DNA of 9,615 bases, from positions 1-9,615 of the forward strand of contig CACZPE010000414.1 in assembly GCA_902782875.1 (NCBI GenBank), given 5' to 3'. Source of the stretch: an uncultured Ruminococcus sp. GTDB taxonomy: Bacteria > Bacillota_A > Clostridia > Oscillospirales > Ruminococcaceae. The notes under the pieces were generated by a model, which was not told where the DNA came from, made no database searches, and saw nothing but the letters and a program-made list of their open reading frames with translations. Position numbers and translations under genes: made by a program. Positions 6,917 through 9,615 of this stretch are shown in pieces; within the stretch, counting starts at the first letter, position 1; each line of letters starts with the position of its first letter.

Positions 6917-7104
6917 CAGGTGTCACCTCCGTCTTCTGTGACAGTCAGCATTTCTTTCTGTGCCTTGTCGAGCATAGCACTGCAGTCTGCTATCATCTGA
7001 GTGCCTTCCTTATATAGTTTGACAGCCTTTTCAAGCGGCAGATCGCCGTCAGAGAGCTGTTTTATAATCTCATCGATCCTTTCCGCGGACTTTTCAAAAT
7101 TCAT
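6916..7104 (-). CDS. xseB: Exodeoxyribonuclease VII small subunit
   Basis: This encodes a 62-residue protein of normal length for XseB, a small all-helical subunit that binds XseA in several copies and is needed for exonuclease VII. Exonuclease VII degrades single-stranded DNA from both ends into oligonucleotides. The family pattern is visible: FEKSAERIDEIIKQLSDGDLPLEKAV, then LYKEGTQMI and a C-terminal helix with DKAQKEM. The two helices form a hairpin in the family. The start ATG overlaps the xseA stop as ATGA, which suggests translational coupling and balanced output of the subunits. AAAGGA ten bases upstream could serve as a ribosome site. The C-terminal DGGDT codons double as the ribosome site for ispA. 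Confidence 0.94.
   Translation of the reverse strand: MNFEKSAERIDEIIKQLSDGDLPLEKAVKLYKEGTQMIADCSAMLDKAQKEMLTVTEDGGDT
6923..6930 (-). promoter_or_regulatory. Strong ribosome-binding site of ispA
   Basis: GGAGGTGA on the minus strand is a full-length match to the 16S anti-Shine-Dalgarno. It lies within the last codons of xseB and six bases before the ispA ATG. It is the best ribosome site in the operon and may raise IspA output above that of XseB. Confidence 0.85.
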
Positions 7105-8363
7105 GGCCTGTGTATCCTTTCTATGACAGCATCAGCAGAACCGTCCGAAAAAACGAGTCTTACCGTGTCGCCTTTATGTATCTCGCTGCTGCTTTTTACA
7201 GCGGTATTTTCATTATAAACTATGCTGTATCCACGTGACAGCACCCTGAGAGGACTGAGGCCTTCAAGAGCAGCTGCCTGTGTGATGAGTCTCTGTCTGC
7301 CGCAGCTTATGATATTTTCTGATGAGGATATGAGCTGCTTTTTTCTGTCATCCAGAGCGGATGACTTTTTGTCTATATATGCTTTCATGGCGTTATCCAG
7401 CGCAGCCTTTCCCGAGGATAAGTGCTCGGTAAATACCGCAAGCTTTGCTGCGGGATATATGGCCGTGAGTTTTTCAGAAAGAGTTCTGATGTATGTGCGC
7501 CTTTTGGTCATATATACTGCTGCCGCGCTGTCAAGGCTCTCGGCAAGGCTGTCAAGAGCTTTTTTCAGAGTATCGAGTTCGGGTACTGCCAGTTCTGCGG
7601 CAGCAGACGGCGTAGGAGCCCTGAGATCCGATACAAAGTCTATCACGGTAGTATCCGTTTCGTGCCCTACCGCTGATATTACGGGCGTATCCATAGCGTA
7701 TACAGTTCTTGCTATGCTCTCGCTGTTGAATGCCATCAGATCCTCGGGAGAACCTCCGCCTCTGCCGCAGATTATGACATCGCAGCCGCCCTTGTCTGCT
7801 GCTCTGAGAGCATCGCACACCGACTGCGCCGCCTGTGCTCCCTGTACCAGACAGCTGTATACAACTACTTTGACGCAGGGACAGCGCCTGCCGATCACAT
7901 TTATAATATCCTGCAGTGCGGCTCCGTCCCTGGCGGTGACAACACCTATCACGGAGGGTACGGGCGGTATGGGCTTCTTGTGTGCCGCGTCAAAAAGCCC
8001 CTCACTGCTCAGCTTTCTTTTCAGTTCCTCCACGGCAAGGTACATGGCACCCGTGCCGTCTGGCTGTATATCCGTGACGTACATCTGGTATACTCCGTCA
8101 CGTTCAAAGACCTGTACGCTGCCCATGACTATTGCTTTCATGCCGTTTCTCGGCATGAATCCCAGTCTTGAGGCAAATGATGAGAACATCACGGCCTTTA
8201 TCTGCGTCTCTTCATCCTTGAGTATAAAATAGAAATGTCCCGTCCGTGTGTGGTTGGTAAATCCCGATATCTCACCTGTGACGATGAGCCCTTTCAGGAG
8301 CTTGTCGTCCTTTATCTTGAAAGATATATATCTGTTGAGCTGTGTTACGGTTAGTATGCTCAT
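7101..8363 (-). CDS. xseA: Exodeoxyribonuclease VII large subunit
   Basis: This encodes the 420-residue catalytic subunit of exonuclease VII, within the normal length range. The N-terminal OB-fold (about 1-100) contains GEISGFTNHTRTGHFYFILKD (30-50), which binds single-stranded DNA. The catalytic domain carries IGVVTARDGAALQDI (139-153), ICGRGGGSPEDLMAFN (198-213), PVISAVGHETD (227-237) and DLRAPTPSAAAE (246-257), all family signatures. A long helical region (about 265-370), which carries XseB subunits in the complex, is followed by a short C-terminal segment with LSRGYSIV, also conserved. The ATG at 8363 overlaps the preceding stop as ATGA and has AGGTGA three bases upstream. Together with xseB it forms a complete two-subunit enzyme. 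A long antisense open frame over this gene is a composition shadow. Confidence 0.97.
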   Translation of the reverse strand: MSILTVTQLNRYISFKIKDDKLLKGLIVTGEISGFTNHTRTGHFYFILKDEETQIKAVMFSSFASRLGFMPRNGMKAIVMGSVQVFERDGVYQMYVTDIQPDGTGAMYLAVEELKRKLSSEGLFDAAHKKPIPPVPSVIGVVTARDGAALQDIINVIGRRCPCVKVVVYSCLVQGAQAAQSVCDALRAADKGGCDVIICGRGGGSPEDLMAFNSESIARTVYAMDTPVISAVGHETDTTVIDFVSDLRAPTPSAAAELAVPELDTLKKALDSLAESLDSAAAVYMTKRRTYIRTLSEKLTAIYPAAKLAVFTEHLSSGKAALDNAMKAYIDKKSSALDDRKKQLISSSENIISCGRQRLITQAAALEGLSPLRVLSRGYSIVYNENTAVKSSSEIHKGDTVRLVFSDGSADAVIERIHRP

Positions 8364-9295
8364 ATCTCACCTGTATGCATGAGCGCTGCGAATATAGCAG
8401 TGCCCGCTGCATTGTCCCTTGAATATGCAGGCTCGCTGAAATATACATTTCCGAGCTGTTTTAGTTTTTTCTGTATTATCATATCCGACATAACACCGCC
8501 TGCATATATCACAGGCAGATCACCGAATCTTTCCCGCGCCTTTTCCGTCATGGAGCGTACGGTTTCGTATACTGCGCTCAGTACAAAAAGAGCGGTGTTT
8601 TCTTTGCTCTCTCCCTGTGAGAGAAGCTTTGCTGTCATATTCTCAAAGCCCGAGAGACAGCAGTCTGAGCCCTTCATGACAGGGCGTGCCTTTATTGTTT
8701 TGTCTGCTTTTAGTGCCAGCTTTTCGAGGGCTATCCCGCACGGGAAATCAAGTCCGAGCATAAGTCCTGCCCTGTCTATCAGCTGTCCTGCCTTGAGATC
8801 GAGAGATGTGCCCGCTTCCTCTATCCGTATAAGCTTTTCTTTATCAGGGGTGCAGTACAGACAGTCTGTAGTGCCGCCGCTCACATGAAATGCAAGGAAC
8901 GGTTCCTTCAGCATATCGGTCTTTCCTGCGGAATAAAGCGCTGCGAGTATATGCCCCGTCTGATGTGAGGTGCTGTATACAGGCACTTTCAGTATAGCAG
9001 CAAGCGACTCTGCAAGCCCCTCACCGCACAGAAAGCACGGCATATACGAGCCCTCAGCCTCACGGGGCTTTGTCGATACGCCTATTGCTCTGATCGCGGG
9101 CGTTTCGCCGTCAAAGAGAGCCTTTATCATCTCAGGCAGCTGCTTTGTGTGGTGGAATACCGCATCGCTCTGTCTGAGCCCGGCTTCTCCGCTCTTTACG
9201 GGAAGCAGCTTTGTCTTCATGAGGATTCTGTCTTCATAGAAAAGCGCAGCGGAAGTCGAGTAGTTGCTCGTATCAATGCCGAGATATGCGTTCAT
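8360..9295 (-). CDS. TsaD/Kae1-like (YgjD superfamily) paralogue
   Basis: This encodes a 311-residue ASKHA-fold protein clearly related to TsaD/Kae1 (old 'O-sialoglycoprotein endopeptidase', M22) but shorter than true TsaD (about 335-345). Seen in order: GIDTSNYSTS (6-15, phosphate loop), the metal-type motif His111-x3-His115 in SHQTGH, VSGGTTD (138-144), a GTSLDLKAGQLID segment (162-174) followed by LGLDFPCGIALEKLA, CLSGFENM (213-220), AGGVMSD (265-271), and YSRDNAAGTA (291-300) with the third metal-type residue Asp294. Two TsaD-typical residues differ: VSGGHT reads VSGGTT, and the 'GE' of the GEAFDK block reads 'GQ'. Nucleotide and metal binding look possible. Making t6A from threonylcarbamoyl-AMP, as TsaD does with TsaB and TsaE, is doubtful. 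ATGA overlaps join it to nusB and xseA. I infer a separate true tsaD elsewhere in the genome. Confidence 0.88.
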   Translation of the reverse strand: MNAYLGIDTSNYSTSAALFYEDRILMKTKLLPVKSGEAGLRQSDAVFHHTKQLPEMIKALFDGETPAIRAIGVSTKPREAEGSYMPCFLCGEGLAESLAAILKVPVYSTSHQTGHILAALYSAGKTDMLKEPFLAFHVSGGTTDCLYCTPDKEKLIRIEEAGTSLDLKAGQLIDRAGLMLGLDFPCGIALEKLALKADKTIKARPVMKGSDCCLSGFENMTAKLLSQGESKENTALFVLSAVYETVRSMTEKARERFGDLPVIYAGGVMSDMIIQKKLKQLGNVYFSEPAYSRDNAAGTAIFAALMHTGEI

Positions 9296-9615
9296 GCTTT
9301 CGGAGTAACGCTTTCACGCTTGTCTGCGGGGATCCTGTCGCTTCTTGCGAAGGCACCGAGCAGTCCGTTGACAAATTTCGTGTCGTTTTCGAGAGAGTAT
9401 TTCTCCGAAAGAGATACGGCCTCACTTACTGCGATATTCACGGGAATATCGGTGTATATGCTTTCGTATACCGCTATCCTCATCACAGCAAGGCTCACCT
9501 TACCTATTCTGCTTACCGAGCGAGTAGTGCTGAACTGACCTATCACCTCATCAAGCTCGCTCTCGTTGTTGCATACGTTTATGAAGAGCTGCTGTGCTTC
9601 TTCGTTGAAATCATA
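9292..9615 (-). CDS. nusB: Transcription antitermination factor NusB, C-terminal part
   Basis: The frame is open from the right edge to a TGA at 9294-9292 and gives the last 107 residues. The N-terminus, perhaps 30-40 residues, lies beyond the window. The family core is clear: QLFINVCNNESELDEVI, then SRIGKVSLAVMRIAVYESIY, DIPVNIAVSEAVSLSEKY, and the hallmark KFVNGLLGAFAR near the C-terminus. NusB is an all-helical protein that binds boxA RNA with NusE (S10) and drives antitermination of rRNA operons. A GTG at 9546 inside the frame is not the start, because the NusB pattern continues upstream of it. The stop overlaps the TsaD-like gene as ATGA, so it is the first visible gene of the operon. 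Confidence 0.93.
   Translation of the reverse strand, partial: YDFNEEAQQLFINVCNNESELDEVIGQFSTTRSVSRIGKVSLAVMRIAVYESIYTDIPVNIAVSEAVSLSEKYSLENDTKFVNGLLGAFARSDRIPADKRESVTPKA

Larger units (their letters stand above)
410..9615 (-). other. Twelve-gene operon nusB to argR
   Basis: All genes on this strand are joined by short junctions: ATGA overlaps at nusB/TsaD-like, TsaD-like/xseA, xseA/xseB and kptA/dxs; TGATG at xseB/ispA; an 11-base overlap at dxs/tlyA; and gaps of 4 to 24 bases elsewhere. No gap can hold a promoter without overlapping coding sequence, and the only terminators are after argR. A single transcript from right of the window is the simplest reading. Internal promoters inside genes cannot be excluded. 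Confidence 0.75.

Noticed and set aside
6918..6928. Palindrome AGGTG-T-CACCT around the ispA ribosome site as an RNA switch
   Set aside because: The loop would be a single base, so only a very short stem could form. The match follows from the Shine-Dalgarno and a Thr codon and is not convincing as a regulator.
7222..8232. A 336-codon open frame on the + strand opposite xseA
   Set aside because: It lies wholly antisense to a well-conserved exonuclease gene, has a Ser/Ala-rich low-information product with no recognised domain, and follows the codon bias of xseA. It is a shadow frame.
8360..9295. Naming the Kae1-like gene tsaD
   Set aside because: Its shorter length, altered VSGGHT and GE motifs, and the lack of tsaB/tsaE neighbours argue for a paralogue, so no symbol was given.
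9544..9546. GTG as the start of nusB
   Set aside because: NusB-like sequence continues upstream to the window edge with no stop, so the gene is simply cut by the edge.
1..9615. CRISPR array, insertion sequence, tRNA/rRNA gene, phage or defence genes
   Set aside because: I saw no regularly spaced repeats, transposase or integrase motifs, terminal inverted repeats or structural RNA genes. Nearly every base is accounted for by housekeeping coding sequence.

Overview
The window is a densely packed, almost entirely minus-strand gene cluster from what looks like a Gram-positive anaerobe of the Clostridia, most likely a Ruminococcus-like member of the Oscillospiraceae. This rests on three things: the gene content and order (nusB, xseA, xseB, ispA, dxs, tlyA, nadK, argR in one direction is a classic Firmicutes arrangement), purine-rich Shine-Dalgarno sites of the GGAGG/GGTGA type, and frequent ATA/TAT codons in DNA of balanced composition. 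The genus is an inference, not a proof.

Layout. Bases 1-339 (+) hold the end of a gene for a probable sugar ABC-transporter substrate-binding protein. Bases 340-409 are the only real intergenic gap and hold two perfect hairpins that end transcription from both sides. From 410 to the right edge, twelve genes run leftward (listed here in transcription order): nusB (partial), a TsaD/Kae1 paralogue, xseA, xseB, ispA, a YuiD-type divergent PAP2 membrane protein, kptA, dxs, tlyA, an unrecognised membrane-anchored exported protein, nadK and argR. Junctions overlap by 1-11 bases or are separated by at most 24 bases, so this is very probably one operon whose promoter lies beyond the right edge. No internal promoter can be seen, and there is no gene-free stretch longer than about 70 bases.

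Functional themes. NusB (antitermination), exonuclease VII (XseA+XseB), TlyA (rRNA 2'-O-methylation), KptA (RNA 2'-phosphate removal) and the TsaD paralogue deal with nucleic acids. Dxs and IspA make the first committed and a mid-pathway product of MEP isoprenoid synthesis, and the PAP2-like protein between them may act on a polyprenyl phosphate. NadK supplies NADP, and ArgR is the arginine-responsive repressor.

Most of this is a conserved housekeeping block, and I do not see a clear undescribed defence or mobile system. The points most worth a second look are the TsaD paralogue of unknown role, kptA placed inside the isoprenoid pair, the exported membrane protein between tlyA and nadK, and an A8 tract at its 3' end where loss of a single A would fuse it in frame to NadK.
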